Positions 17,780 through 26,872 of a stretch of 64,000 nt of DNA are shown here, one piece after another. Made by a program: the position numbers and the translations under genes. The DNA is from Streptomyces coeruleorubidus. Lineage in GTDB: Bacteria > Actinomycetota > Actinomycetes > Streptomycetales > Streptomycetaceae. Each line of letters begins with the position of its first letter. Position 1 is the first letter of the stretch. Under the pieces are notes generated by a model. The model was not told the origin of the DNA and made no database searches. It saw nothing but the letters and a program-made list of their open reading frames with translations. The stretch covers positions 5,146,001-5,210,000 of the forward strand of contig NZ_CP118527.1 of the NCBI RefSeq assembly GCF_028885415.1, given 5' to 3'.

Positions 17780-17812
17780 TTGTTCGGCCACCCGGCCCGC
17801 GGGCTGAACAAC
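17780..17812. promoter_or_regulatory. Dyad TTGTTCGG-N16-CTGAACAAC upstream of lipoprotein gene
   Basis: TTGTTCGG (17780-17787) and CTGAACAAC (17804-17812) form an inverted repeat with one G.T mismatch, 45-60 bp upstream of the lipoprotein start. It matches the GH16-upstream dyad at 12832-12866 in arm sequence and spacing. This suggests a shared regulator. Confidence 0.55.
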
Positions 17813-17850
17813 GCGTCCGGGCGGTCGTCGGTGGCGGTTCTCGCGTCGGC

Positions 17851-18231
17851 TCAGGGCGTGTCCGGGGTCCACGCCGCCACCAGATCCAACAGGCCGGGGA
17901 AACGGGCGTCGAGATCGGCGACGCGGACGTGGCTGCGGCGTTCCAGGCCGTACTGGCGCTGACGGGTGATGCCGGCCTCGCGCAGGGCCTTGAAGTGGTG
18001 GGTGAGGGAGGACTTGGGGCGGTCGAGGCCGAACCAGCCGCAGGTGTGGTCGAACGCCTCCGACTCAAGGAGGAGCTTGCGCACGATCGTCAGGCGCAGC
18101 GGGTCGCTCAGCGCGCCCAGCACCGTCTCCAGGCGCAGCTCCTCGACCGCCGGCTCGGGCAGCGGTTCCGGCAGGTTCTCCGGCTCCGGCACCACCTTGA
18201 TGACCGGCACGTCGTGAGCCGTCGCGGGCAT
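17851..18231 (-). CDS. ArsR/HTH_20-type transcriptional repressor
   Basis: 126-residue winged-helix regulator. An acidic Pro/Glu-rich N-terminus is followed by ETVLGALSDPLRLTIVRKLL, the hallmark ArsR-family first helices. The recognition helix is in KSSLTHHFKALREAGITRQR and the wing ends in LERRSHVRVADLDARFPGLL. It has one Cys (CGWF), so a metal site is not evident and it more likely senses a small molecule. The ATG at 18231 follows AGGGAGCTGCCC. It is divergent from an MFS exporter with a strong dyad between, so it most probably represses that exporter and itself. Confidence 0.88.
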   Translation of the reverse strand: MPATAHDVPVIKVVPEPENLPEPLPEPAVEELRLETVLGALSDPLRLTIVRKLLLESEAFDHTCGWFGLDRPKSSLTHHFKALREAGITRQRQYGLERRSHVRVADLDARFPGLLDLVAAWTPDTP

Positions 18232-18259
18232 GGGCAGCTCCCTGTCATCCGAATCGCTT

Positions 18260-18305
18260 GTACGAGTTTCATCGTACTGCATGCTAGGTTCGAAAAAACT
18301 CGTAC
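18260..18305. promoter_or_regulatory. Putative operator of the ArsR/MFS divergon
   Basis: GTACGAGTTT (18260-18269) is repeated inverted as AAACTCGTAC (18296-18305), perfect over 10 bp with a 26-bp spacer. A third CGTAC half-site lies at 18273-18277. It is placed between the repressor start (18231) and the exporter start (18329), where both promoters must lie. Confidence 0.65.
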
Positions 18306-18328
18306 TGAGCTCGTCGGAGGGACCAACC

Positions 18329-19534
18329 ATGCCGGAAAGTCAGGCCGCACCCCGTACCCCCACCCGATGGGTGTGGCTGGCGGCGTGGCCGGTCACCGCC
18401 GTCTTCGTGCTGTCCAACGCGGCGACCCCGCTGTACGTGCTGTGGCAGCGCGACATCGGGTTCTCCAAGGGCACCCTGACCGTCGTCTTCGCCTTCTACA
18501 TCGTCGGGCTGCTCGGCTCGCTGCTCGTCTCGGGCGTGGTCTCGGACCGGCTGGGACGCAAGCCCGTGCTGCTGCCCGCCCTCGCCCTGGCGCTCACCGC
18601 CTGTGCGATCTTCGCGACGGCCACGACGGTCACCGCGCTGATCGTCGCCCGGCTGTTCACCGGGATCGCCGTCGGCGCCGTCGTCTCCGCGGGCATGGCC
18701 GCCGTGACGGACGTGGCGGGCCCGGAGCGCAGGCGACTGGCCGCGCTGCTCGCGTCCTGCGCGATGGTCTTCGGGGCCGGCCTCGGTCCGCTGCTCGCCG
18801 GCCTGCTGTCCGAGACGCTGCCCGCGCCCACCGTGACCGTCTTCGCCCTCGAGGCGGTGCTGCTGGCCACGGCCGTCCTCGCCGTGCTGCGCATGCCCGT
18901 ACGCCGTCCCACCGCGCCCGGTGAGGGCGCCTGGGTGCGCGTGCCCGGCGTGCCGCGCGGCAACGGCGTCCCTCTGGCCCTGGGCATCGCGGTGTTCGCG
19001 CCCGGCATCACCGCCACGTCCTTCGTGCTGTCGCTCGGCCCCACCCTGCTGACCGAACTGCTCGGCACCACCAGCCGGATCGTCTCCGGGGCGATGGCGT
19101 TCGCGATGTTCCTCGCCGCGACCGGCGTCCAGTTCGCCGTGCGGAAGCTGCCCCGGCACACCATCCTGACCGCCGGCGCGATCAGCACCACCCTCGGCAT
19201 GGCCGCGCTGATCGCCGCCGTGCGCGGCTCCTCGGTCGACCTGCTCGCCGCCTCCGCCCTGCTCGCCGGGGCCGGCCAGGGCATGGGCCAGCTCGGCGGC
19301 CTGTCCCTGCTCAACTCCACCGTCCCGCCGCAGCGCTTCGCCGAGGCCAACGCCGCGCTGAACGTGGGCGGTTACCTCCCGGCCGGTCTCCTGCCGGTGT
19401 CCACTGGCTACCTCATGGACGCGGTGGGCTTGCCCGCCGGGGCGACCGTCTTCGGCAGCGTCCTGGCGGGCCTGGCGGTCGTCGGGGCACTGGTCGTCGT
19501 CGCGGGCCACCGCAGGGTGCCCGAACCCGCGTGA
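18329..19534 (+). CDS. MFS transporter (drug/sugar exporter type)
   Basis: 401-residue major-facilitator protein with twelve predicted membrane segments. The loop 2-3 signature GVVSDRLGRKPVLL (about residues 73-86) and the half-repeat symmetry are clear. The sequence GFSKGTLTVVFAFYIVGLLGSLL resembles actinobacterial exporters controlled by ArsR/MarR repressors. The substrate is unknown. The ATG at 18329 has GGAGGGACCAACC in front. Divergent from the repressor gene. Confidence 0.92.
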   Translation: MPESQAAPRTPTRWVWLAAWPVTAVFVLSNAATPLYVLWQRDIGFSKGTLTVVFAFYIVGLLGSLLVSGVVSDRLGRKPVLLPALALALTACAIFATATTVTALIVARLFTGIAVGAVVSAGMAAVTDVAGPERRRLAALLASCAMVFGAGLGPLLAGLLSETLPAPTVTVFALEAVLLATAVLAVLRMPVRRPTAPGEGAWVRVPGVPRGNGVPLALGIAVFAPGITATSFVLSLGPTLLTELLGTTSRIVSGAMAFAMFLAATGVQFAVRKLPRHTILTAGAISTTLGMAALIAAVRGSSVDLLAASALLAGAGQGMGQLGGLSLLNSTVPPQRFAEANAALNVGGYLPAGLLPVSTGYLMDAVGLPAGATVFGSVLAGLAVVGALVVVAGHRRVPEPA

Positions 19535-19731
19535 CTGTCAGGCATCCGCGCCTGCCCCACGTACCTTCGCGCGGCGGTGCTGAGACCAGGCGTCGGCAGG
19601 ACCGGTCCCTGGCCTGTTCGAGCAGCCCGTGCAGCTCCAGCGCCCCGGCGTGGCGCCAGGCCCGGACGACGGCCTCCAGCAAGGACCTGTGCGACCGGCA
19701 TTACGGCGCCTCACACCTCGTCACGTGTTCC

Positions 19732-19773
19732 GCGTCCCATGGCACCGCGACCACCGGCGGTGCCATGGGACGC
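19732..19773. terminator. Perfect 17-bp stem terminator
   Basis: GCGTCCCATGGCACCGC (19732-19748) and its exact complement (19757-19773) surround an 8-nt loop. It ends 9 bp past the stop of the minus-strand DUF4232 gene and should terminate it. It may serve as a bidirectional barrier to the MFS transcript. Confidence 0.8.
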
Positions 19774-19781
19774 CGGACGGC

Positions 19782-20336
19782 TCAGCCGAACAGCGCGTCG
19801 TACACGTCGCTCTGCCAGTACGTGACGAAATTGGCGCTGTTGAAGTACACGCCGCCGTTGGGCAGCGGCAGCGTCGCGCCCTTGCCGAGCGAGCCGTTCA
19901 GGTCCTTGTTCGAGAAGTCCACACCAAGGGTCGCGGCGACGTGGCCCCCGTAGCCGTCGGGGCTGGAGGTCCCGATGCCGGCGTACCCGGACTCGCCGGG
20001 AGCCAGGGTCACCACGGCCTGAGGCTTGCCGGAGTCCAGCCACGGGACGGGAGCCTGGGCGCCGGCGCCGGCGGCCAGGTAGGGCGCGCCGTAGAGGTTG
20101 CAGGGCTTGGTGCCGGTGTTGGTGGCCGTGAGCAGCAGGGTGTTGATGGGCCGGGAGACCTTGTCGACGGTCAGCTTGGTGTTCGCCGCGGTGCAGTCGA
20201 CGGTCGCGGCGGCCTTCTGCGGGGTGGCGGCGGAGGCCGTCTGGCCCGCGGCCTGGACACCGACGAGAGCGAAAGCGGCGGCAGCGACCAGGGAGGAGGC
20301 GGCCACGCGGGTGGTGAAGCGCTGTGCGATACGCAT
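19782..20336 (-). CDS. Secreted DUF4232 protein
   Basis: 184 residues with a signal peptide (MRIAQRFTTRVAASSLVAAA, cleavage near SASA-A). The DUF4232 beta-sandwich follows: CTAANTKLTVDKVSRPINTLLLTATNTGTKPCNLYGAPYL is its N-terminal part, with the two conserved Cys about 30 residues apart. The C-terminal part reads VVTLAPGESGYAGI and ends in WQSDVYDALFG. These proteins are abundant exported Streptomyces proteins of unknown role. Ends at a perfect hairpin. The Shine-Dalgarno sequence is weak (GAGAAAG, distant). Divergent from the oxidase operon. Confidence 0.88.
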   Translation of the reverse strand: MRIAQRFTTRVAASSLVAAAAFALVGVQAAGQTASAATPQKAAATVDCTAANTKLTVDKVSRPINTLLLTATNTGTKPCNLYGAPYLAAGAGAQAPVPWLDSGKPQAVVTLAPGESGYAGIGTSSPDGYGGHVAATLGVDFSNKDLNGSLGKGATLPLPNGGVYFNSANFVTYWQSDVYDALFG

Positions 20337-20865
20337 GCGTTGAACTGCTTTCTCTGAGTTTCGGGTTTCCTGGGTTCCGAATTTCCGGAACGGAATCTCC
20401 CGGTTCATGGATACCGGCCGTACAGATGTGCGGCCGAGACGGGAAGTTGGATCGGCGTCACCACCCTCGAAGGGGGCGGCGTGCTTCGATGACCCAACCT
20501 TGCGCCACCTTCCGTCCCACCCGCCATTCCGGTCGGCCCTTTTGGAACGCTGGGATGGCAGCACTGGCTCTGGCCAGGGGGAACGTCCCGCCCGTGGGAT
20601 GCCGAACGGGATGGAGGACTGGTGGGGGCGGCTGAGGAGATGCGCTGCGGGCGCCGCCGGTCCCGGGATTTCCGAATTCTCGTATTCCGTAAGTAAATTT
20701 CCTGTCCGGTGTGATCCGTATCCCCTTCCGCCCCTGCCGGATCTTCCGTATTCGAAAGGGGGTGCGGGCAAGCTCAAATTGCGCCAAGCGGTGCGATCGC
20801 TGCTTTCAGGACTTTGTTCGCGGTGAAACCGCGAAATCGTTCCGGCATATCTACGATCGAAAGCT
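20337..20865. promoter_or_regulatory. 529-bp divergent regulatory region
   Basis: No gene seen. It contains local A+T-rich patches unusual for the window (near 20670-20700 and 20735-20760). TTCCG half-sites recur (20375, 20383, 20670, 20685, 20726, 20744; CGGAA at 20391), and the heptamer TTCCGTA occurs at 20685 and 20744. A hairpin lies at 20817-20835. The length suggests complex control of the amino-acid-oxidase operon. Confidence 0.5.
20817..20835. promoter_or_regulatory. Dyad in the oxidase leader
   Basis: TTCGCGGT-GAA-ACCGCGAA, a perfect 8-bp stem with a 3-nt loop, 31 bp upstream of the oxidase ATG. Could be an operator or a leader hairpin. Confidence 0.5.
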
Positions 20866-22920
20866 ATGACCGACTTACCTCGGGACGACTCCGCCACCCG
20901 TGCCCGCTGGCAGACCTGCCTCAGGCTCGCCCGCGAACTCCTCCTCGTCGGGCCGGACGGCACCGACCTCAAACTCCACTATCTGCACACGCTGATAGAC
21001 ACGGGCCGCCTCGGCCCCACCCACCACCCGCGCAAGAAGATCCTCGTCATCGGCGCCGGCATCACCGGCCTCGTCGCCGGCCGGCTGCTCAAGGACGCCG
21101 GACACGACGTCACCGTCCTGGAGGCCAACGCCAGCCGGGTCGGCGGGCGCATCAAGACCTTCCGGGCCACCAAACACGACCAGCCGTTCGACGACCCGGC
21201 CCAGTACGCCGAGGCCGGTGCCATGCGGCTGCCCGACTTCCACCCGCTGGTCCTCGCCCTGGTCGACAAACTCGGGCTCGGCCGCCGCCAGTTCTACAAC
21301 GTGGACGTGGCCCCCGGCACCGGCAGCGGCCCCGACGTCCCCGTGCCCCCGGTGACGTACACCTCGTTCACCGGCCGGACCTGGAGCTACGGCGACGACA
21401 GCCCCGACTTCCGCGAACCCGACAAGCGGGGCAACTCCTGGATCCGCGCCAACCGCACCCAGGTGCGGCGGGCCGACTACGCCGCCGGCCCCGAGCGGAT
21501 CAACGAGGGCTTCCACCTCACCGGCGACGAGGTCCGCGCCCCCGTCGTGAAGATGGTCGACGACGCGCTGGAGAGCGTGCGCGACTACTACTCCGACGTC
21601 GTCGACGGCAAGCGCGTCAACAAGCCCCTCGAGGAGTGGGTCGAGGGCTGGGCGCGGGTGATCCGCGACTTCGACGGCTACTCGATGGGCGGCTTCCTGC
21701 GCGACCACGCCGGACTCAGCGACGAGGCGATCGAGGCCGTCGGCACGCTGGAGAACATGTCCTCGCGGCTGCATCTCTCGTTCTTCCACAGCTTCCTGAG
21801 CCGCAGCGACATCAACCCGGGCGTCCGCTACTGGGAGATACCCGGCGGCAGCTGGCGCCTGCCGCACGCCCTCCACCAGGGCCTGCGCGACGAGGTGCGG
21901 CTCGGCCACCGCATGATCCGCCTGGAGTTCCACGACCCCAGCCGCGACACCGACCCCGAGGGCACCGGCGCGGTCGGACCCGACGGGTGGGGCGTGGCCG
22001 TGCAGACCGTCGCCGAGAACGATCCACAGGCCCCGCCGCGCCTGTGGACGGCCGATCTGGCGATCGTCACCATCCCGTTCTCCGCCCTGCGCTTCGTGGA
22101 GATCGTCCCGTCGATGTCGTACAAGAAGCGCCGCGCGATCATCGAGACCCACTACGACCAGGCCACCAAGGTGCTGCTGGAGTTCAGCCACCGGTGGTGG
22201 GAGTTCACCGAGGACGACTGGCGCGAGGAGCTCGACCGCATCGCACCCGGCCTGTACGAGTACTACCAGCTGGGCGGCGAGCAGGGCACCGGCGAGGCCC
22301 TCTCGCTCGCCGAGGCGGGGGCTGCCCCGACGGGCAGCGGCCTGCTCGGTGCCGCGGTCAAGGACAGCAGCGTCACCGAGGAGATGCGGCAGCTCAACAG
22401 CACCATGCCGCTGCGCGGTCCCGCGCTCCGCCCCGCCACCCACTGCTTCGGAGGCGGCTCGGCCACCGACAACCCCAACAGGTTCATGTACTACCCCTCG
22501 CACCGGGTCGAGGGCAGCACCGGCGGCGTCGTGCTCGCCTCGTACTGCTGGTCCGACGACGCCGCCCGCTGGGACTCCATGCGCGACGCGGAACGCTACG
22601 TCTACGCCCTGCGCAACCTCCAGGCCCTGCACGGCCCCCGCATCGAGGTGTTCTTCACCGGACGCGGCGCCACCAAGAGCTGGGCCCGCGACCCGTACGC
22701 CTTCGGCGAGGCCGCCATCTACACCGCGCACCAGATGACCAGCTTCCACCTGGACGTCTCCCGGCCCGAAGGCCCCGTGCACTTCGCCGGGGAGCACACC
22801 TCCCTCAAGCACGCCTGGATCGAGGGCGCCCTGGAGAGCGCCGTGCGTGCGGCCCTCGCCGTCCACCAGGCCCCGCCGGTCACCACCCCGGGCGCGGACC
22901 GGGAGGGGGACCGCTCATGA
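20866..22920 (+). CDS. Flavin L-amino-acid oxidase, L-glutamate oxidase-like
   Basis: 684-residue FAD flavoprotein expected to oxidise an L-amino acid to the 2-oxo acid, releasing NH3 and H2O2. The dinucleotide fold is [15 protein letters not shown] at 62-76, ending in VLEAN, then GGRIKTF. By recall it aligns closely along its length with Streptomyces sp. X-119-6 L-glutamate oxidase. It keeps equivalents of substrate-site Arg124 (here R121 in AGAMRLP), Arg305 (R301 in SSRLHLSFF), His312 (H308) and Trp653 (W651 in LKHAWIEG). Unlike the secreted enzyme, no export signal is evident. Its stop overlaps the ThDP-enzyme start (ATGA). L-Glu is the leading substrate guess. Confidence 0.88.
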   Translation: MTDLPRDDSATRARWQTCLRLARELLLVGPDGTDLKLHYLHTLIDTGRLGPTHHPRKKILVIGAGITGLVAGRLLKDAGHDVTVLEANASRVGGRIKTFRATKHDQPFDDPAQYAEAGAMRLPDFHPLVLALVDKLGLGRRQFYNVDVAPGTGSGPDVPVPPVTYTSFTGRTWSYGDDSPDFREPDKRGNSWIRANRTQVRRADYAAGPERINEGFHLTGDEVRAPVVKMVDDALESVRDYYSDVVDGKRVNKPLEEWVEGWARVIRDFDGYSMGGFLRDHAGLSDEAIEAVGTLENMSSRLHLSFFHSFLSRSDINPGVRYWEIPGGSWRLPHALHQGLRDEVRLGHRMIRLEFHDPSRDTDPEGTGAVGPDGWGVAVQTVAENDPQAPPRLWTADLAIVTIPFSALRFVEIVPSMSYKKRRAIIETHYDQATKVLLEFSHRWWEFTEDDWREELDRIAPGLYEYYQLGGEQGTGEALSLAEAGAAPTGSGLLGAAVKDSSVTEEMRQLNSTMPLRGPALRPATHCFGGGSATDNPNRFMYYPSHRVEGSTGGVVLASYCWSDDAARWDSMRDAERYVYALRNLQALHGPRIEVFFTGRGATKSWARDPYAFGEAAIYTAHQMTSFHLDVSRPEGPVHFAGEHTSLKHAWIEGALESAVRAALAVHQAPPVTTPGADREGDRS

Positions 22921-24755
22921 CCGCGATCATCCCCGAATGCACAGTCGCCCGCTATCTCGCCCTGCGCCTGGCCGAGTTGGGCATCACCCACCTCTTCGGT
23001 GTCCCCGGCAACCACCTCGGCCCGTTCCTGACCACCCTGCGGGCCGAGGGCGACATCGAGTGGGTCGGCACCCCCACCGAGGGCGGCGCGGGCCAGGCCG
23101 CCGACGCCTACGCCCGCATCCACGGCATCGGCGCGGCCGCCGTCACCTACAGCGTCGGCGCCTTCAACCTGCTCAACGCGTGCGGCGGCGCCTACGTCGA
23201 ACAGGTCCCGCTCGTCGCCGTCAACGCCTCCCCGCCCTACGAGCAGTGGCAGAACTACCGGGCGGTCGGCCTGCTCACCTCGCACATGAGCCCCCGCCCG
23301 GAGAGCAACCTGGACGTCTACCGGCAGGTCACCGTGGACGCGCAGGTCATCTCCAACCCGGGTCTCGCCCCCGGCCAGATCGACGCCGCGCTCACCGCGT
23401 GCCTGTCCGAGCGCCGGCCGGTCTACCTGGAGGTCATGGAGGACCTCTGGGACGAGCCCTGCCCCGAGCCGGAGGCACCGATCGTCCCCCGGGAGCGGCC
23501 GTTCAGCGCGCGCAACCAGCCCATGCTGGACAAGGCCGTGCAGGCGGCCCTCACCCTGGTCGAGGAGCACCCCGGCCCGGACGGCAGGCCCCGGCCGATC
23601 GTCTGGGCCGGCGAGGAGATCGACCGGTTCCGCCTGGGCGGGCAGCTCATCGACCTGGTCGAGGCGACGGGCGTGCCGTTCTGCACCACCGTCGGCGCCA
23701 AGGCCGTCGTCGACGAGGACCTGCCGCAGTTCCACGGCGTCTACAACGGCGGCGCCAGCCACCCGGACGTGCATGCCGTATTCAAGGACTGGGCCACCTG
23801 CCGCATCGGGCTCGGCGCCTGGTCCACGTCGAAGAACCTCGGCGGGGAGCAGTGCGTCGGCGACGACTGGGTGATGGCCGCGCACGGCGGAGTCGGCGTC
23901 GGCACCTCCTACTTCCCCGACGTCCAGCTCACACAGTTGCTGCCCGCACTCCAGGACGCGCTGGTGAAGGCCTACGGCTCGGGGGGCCTGGCCGCCGACT
24001 ACTACGCGGAGGCCTACGCCCACCACGGCTCGCGCGAGGACCGCCCGGCGGGCCTGGAACACCACCGAGCCTCACTGCACAGCAGCCGCTCGCCCCACCG
24101 GCGGGCCGAACGCCTCACCTACGACGCCGTGTTCGACCGGCTCAACCACTTCCTGAACCACGAGACGCGAGAGGACTGGACGGTCGTCTCCGACGCCGCG
24201 TTCTCCCTCATCGGCTCGATGAACCTGTCCCTGCCGGCAGGCGGGTTCCTGTCGCAGGTCAGCTGGCTCTCCATCGGCTGGTCGGTCTGCGCGGCCACCG
24301 GCGCCGCGCTCGCCCCCGAGCGCGGCGACGCCCGCCCGATGGTGTTCGTCGGCGACGGCGCCTTCCAGGAGACCTGCCAGGAACTGTCCACGCACACCAG
24401 GCACGGGCTGCGGTCGGTGGTGTTCGTCATGGACAACGGCCACTTCTACGGCGTCGAGCAGATGCTGGTGCATCCGGCGTACTACGCGGACCAGGACGCG
24501 GCCGACCCGGACTTCTACAACGTCCTCCACCCCTGGCACTACGACCGCCTCGCGGCCGTCTTCGCCGGCAAGCACACCCCGGCGAACGGCGTCAGCGTCG
24601 CGCACACCGCGGAACTCGACGACCTCCTGGACCGCCTCACCGACCCGGCCGACCCGCTGAACGCCGGACCGCTCCTGGTCCGCGTCCGCCTGCACCGCCA
24701 CGACTACCCACGGGCGATGGCGTACCAGGTGAAGAAGTCCTCCAACATCAGGTAA
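22917..24755 (+). CDS. Thiamine-diphosphate enzyme, 2-oxo-acid decarboxylase-like
   Basis: 612-residue ThDP-dependent enzyme. The PYR domain has [12 protein letters not shown] and the cofactor-activating Glu (E55 in [17 protein letters not shown]). The PP domain has [20 protein letters not shown] then [12 protein letters not shown], close to pyruvate/indolepyruvate decarboxylases. However, the His-His motif of that group near residue 113 is not present (GLLTSHMSP instead), so carboligation or oxidation is possible. Translationally coupled to the amino-acid oxidase, it probably acts on the 2-oxo acid that enzyme makes, for example 2-oxoglutarate to a semialdehyde. Its C-terminus (residues about 380-430) has a hydrophilic linker unusual for the family. 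Confidence 0.85.
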   Translation: MTAIIPECTVARYLALRLAELGITHLFGVPGNHLGPFLTTLRAEGDIEWVGTPTEGGAGQAADAYARIHGIGAAAVTYSVGAFNLLNACGGAYVEQVPLVAVNASPPYEQWQNYRAVGLLTSHMSPRPESNLDVYRQVTVDAQVISNPGLAPGQIDAALTACLSERRPVYLEVMEDLWDEPCPEPEAPIVPRERPFSARNQPMLDKAVQAALTLVEEHPGPDGRPRPIVWAGEEIDRFRLGGQLIDLVEATGVPFCTTVGAKAVVDEDLPQFHGVYNGGASHPDVHAVFKDWATCRIGLGAWSTSKNLGGEQCVGDDWVMAAHGGVGVGTSYFPDVQLTQLLPALQDALVKAYGSGGLAADYYAEAYAHHGSREDRPAGLEHHRASLHSSRSPHRRAERLTYDAVFDRLNHFLNHETREDWTVVSDAAFSLIGSMNLSLPAGGFLSQVSWLSIGWSVCAATGAALAPERGDARPMVFVGDGAFQETCQELSTHTRHGLRSVVFVMDNGHFYGVEQMLVHPAYYADQDAADPDFYNVLHPWHYDRLAAVFAGKHTPANGVSVAHTAELDDLLDRLTDPADPLNAGPLLVRVRLHRHDYPRAMAYQVKKSSNIR

Positions 24756-24922
24756 GTCCCGCTCAGCCGGATGCCCCGAACGGTGTTGGGCACCCTGGCA
24801 CCCTGGCCCCCCCGCGTTCGCTCCGCATCCGGCGCGCACGGATCGTGTCCGTGGTCCGGGAACGCGAGGGCGGGATTCCTCACGCCTCTGAGCGCCCGGT
24901 CCGGCCTGGACGGTCCGATGCC

Positions 24923-24947
24923 CGCACCCATCGCTCCGGTGGGTGCG
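24923..24947. terminator. Candidate hairpin between convergent genes
   Basis: CGCACCCA (24923-24930), a 9-nt loop and TGGGTGCG (24940-24947), between the ThDP gene (ends 24755) and the ComB-like gene (ends 25006). A modest stem. It may terminate either transcript. The rest of 24756-25005 shows no gene. Confidence 0.35.
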
Positions 24948-25005
24948 CGGCGGTGCCGTCCGTCGCCGGATCGGGTGCTGATGCTCTCGCCCTCGACAGG
25001 CGGGG

Positions 25006-25704
25006 TCAGGAAATCGGCGAAGGCGTCGCGCGTGGACGCAGGACCATGAGCGAGCCTTCCAAGGTCGCCACCATGGCGAAGGGGAACCGGTCGACCTCGA
25101 GACAGAGCGCAATGTCATCGGGATGGACTCCTTGACGCACCCCCTCCGCCAGTTCCGCGGCGGCGCGCGACTCGGCGGCGCGGCTGATGAACTCGGCGGC
25201 ATCCGTCCCGGCCTCGGTGGCCCTGCGGGCGATGTACTGAGCACACGCCAGATCTTCATCGGCCTGCCCGTCCTCGCCCGTGACCACGAACGTGACACTG
25301 TCACTCCCGCGCGTCCGCAAGAGCTGGGCCGTTGCCTCCGCCACCACGAAGCCGGCGCACAGCACCAGCGGCGCATCCTTGACCGCGAGGGCGCCGACCG
25401 TCCCTGCCGTGGTCTTCTGCACAACGGTCCGTCCGCCGAGGTCGACAGACCGCAGCAGGCCCGGGGAGTTGACGGTGTCGAACCCGGGCGCGGGCGGACC
25501 GTCCTTGATCGCCACCCAATCCGGGTGGCGAGCCTTGAGCCCCAGGGCTTCGTCCAGCGACTCGGCAAGAACGATCTTCTCCGCCCCCTGGGCAAAGGCC
25601 CAGGCAGCCACGGTGAAAGCACGCATGACGTCGACCACGACCGCCACGGACGGGGTTTCGGCCAGATCAGGTATGCCAAGGAAGCGAGCGTCCATTCCGA
25701 TCAT
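25006..25704 (-). CDS. ComB-like 2-phosphosulfolactate phosphatase family protein
   Basis: 232-residue protein of the ComB family, Mg-dependent phosphatases acting on 2-phosphosulfolactate in coenzyme M and sulfolactate metabolism. Visible family blocks are [48 protein letters not shown] and [14 protein letters not shown]. Streptomyces do not make coenzyme M, so the physiological substrate here is unknown. ATG at 25704, with an alternative at 25695. Neither has a strong Shine-Dalgarno sequence. Convergent with the ThDP gene and divergent from the LysR gene. Confidence 0.8.
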   Translation of the reverse strand: MIGMDARFLGIPDLAETPSVAVVVDVMRAFTVAAWAFAQGAEKIVLAESLDEALGLKARHPDWVAIKDGPPAPGFDTVNSPGLLRSVDLGGRTVVQKTTAGTVGALAVKDAPLVLCAGFVVAEATAQLLRTRGSDSVTFVVTGEDGQADEDLACAQYIARRATEAGTDAAEFISRAAESRAAAELAEGVRQGVHPDDIALCLEVDRFPFAMVATLEGSLMVLRPRATPSPIS

Positions 25705-25805
25705 GATTCCGCATGCCCGATCCGAAGCATCCTGAAGGTGATGAGCGTCACATCGACGGTCCCGGAACGCAACATCTCCGGCTACGCACCGTTAGGGTGA
25801 GCCGA

Positions 25806-26717
25806 GTGGAGCTCCTGCACCTGCGCTATTTCGTCGCCGTCGCCCAAGAACTGAACTTCTCCACCGCGGCCCGCAAACTGCACATGGCGGCATCCCCGTT
25901 GAGCCGGCGGATCAAGGATCTCGAGAGCGAACTCGGACACCGGCTGTTCGACCGCGACACCCATCATGTGCGGCTCACCCCGGCCGGCAGCGCGCTGCTG
26001 CCGATCGCCCGCGGTGTCCTGGAGCAGGTCGATTCCATCCAGTGGCGGCTGGACGAGACGACCCGGCCGCGGCGGACCACCCTGCTGCTCGGCGTCCCCA
26101 GCGGCATCCATCCGGACCTGCGGGAGCGGATGGACGCCCTCGCCGAGCGGGTCGGCGACCGGTTCGAGATCAAACGCTGGCCGGGTGGCACCGAGCGGCT
26201 GGTCGACGCGGTGTGCGACGGCAGACTGGCGCTCACCCTCGCCCGGCTCCCGGTCGGCGGCGACCCGGCCCTGGAGCAGCTGCCGGTGATGTCGGAGCGG
26301 CTCGGCGCGGTCGTGCCCAGGGACCGGTTCCCGGGGCGGGAGTCGATCTCCTTGGCGGAACTGTCCGGACTAGCCTACGCGGGCTCGCCCACGGCCGTGA
26401 CCAACGCGTATTTCCGCGGTCTCGACCAGCAGCTGGCCGAGCTCGGCATCAGGAAACGGATCGAAATCGGCAGCGCGACTTTCGACGGTGTTTCCGAGAT
26501 AGTCTCCAGTGGTCTGGCGTTCTCCATTTCCATGCTGGATCCGCGAAGCCCCGTGCAGAATTACCGTCTCGACAATGTGACCGTCCTGCCCTTCTCGGAT
26601 TTCCATCCCCGGCTCGAGACCGGTCTGCTGTGGCGCAAGGACCGGGCGCACGGCGGTGACCTGGAGGAAGTCGTGACCGCGGCCCGCGAGGTGTTCGCCG
26701 AGCCGCTCCGCTCCTGA
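25806..26717 (+). CDS. LysR-family transcriptional regulator
   Basis: 303-residue LysR protein. The N-terminal winged HTH is LLHLRYFVAVAQELNFSTAARKLHMAASPLSRRIKDLE (given here as a domain, residues about 3-40), followed by LGHRLFDRDTHHVRLTPAG and a periplasmic-binding-protein-like effector domain (90-295). The GTG at 25806 is preferred because AGGGTGA lies 5 nt upstream. The GTG at 25797 is the alternative. It is followed by a strong terminator, then by the five-gene CoA operon, which it is the obvious candidate to control. The effector is unknown. Confidence 0.9.
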   Translation: MELLHLRYFVAVAQELNFSTAARKLHMAASPLSRRIKDLESELGHRLFDRDTHHVRLTPAGSALLPIARGVLEQVDSIQWRLDETTRPRRTTLLLGVPSGIHPDLRERMDALAERVGDRFEIKRWPGGTERLVDAVCDGRLALTLARLPVGGDPALEQLPVMSERLGAVVPRDRFPGRESISLAELSGLAYAGSPTAVTNAYFRGLDQQLAELGIRKRIEIGSATFDGVSEIVSSGLAFSISMLDPRSPVQNYRLDNVTVLPFSDFHPRLETGLLWRKDRAHGGDLEEVVTAAREVFAEPLRS

Positions 26718-26751
26718 TTCTCCGAAAACCTCTTAAAGACCCCTTGAAGAG

Positions 26752-26782
26752 GCGGTATGACCACTGTGGTCATGCCGCTTTT
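26752..26782 (+). terminator. Rho-independent terminator after the LysR gene
   Basis: GCGGTATGACCAC pairs with GTGGTCATGCCGC (one G.U) across a minimal loop and is followed by TTTT. A smaller CCTCTT/AAGAGG dyad precedes it. It separates the regulator from the downstream CoA operon, which therefore needs its own promoter in 26783-26872. Confidence 0.8.
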
Positions 26783-26872
26783 CGTTATTCGGTCATTCCA
26801 CTCTCCGACCACGCTTGCTAACTTAGTTGCCAGATACACGTACATTGTGAAGCGAGGAGTGAAGGAAAAACG

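Noticed and set aside
19535..19731. Minus-strand stretch resembling a helical protein fragment
   Set aside because: Under 100 codons, no start signal, overlaps the MFS 3' end in longer form, and no family recognised. At most a relic.
20875..24065. Long minus-strand frames opposite the oxidase and ThDP genes
   Set aside because: Shadow frames. The plus strand encodes complete enzymes with catalytic motifs.
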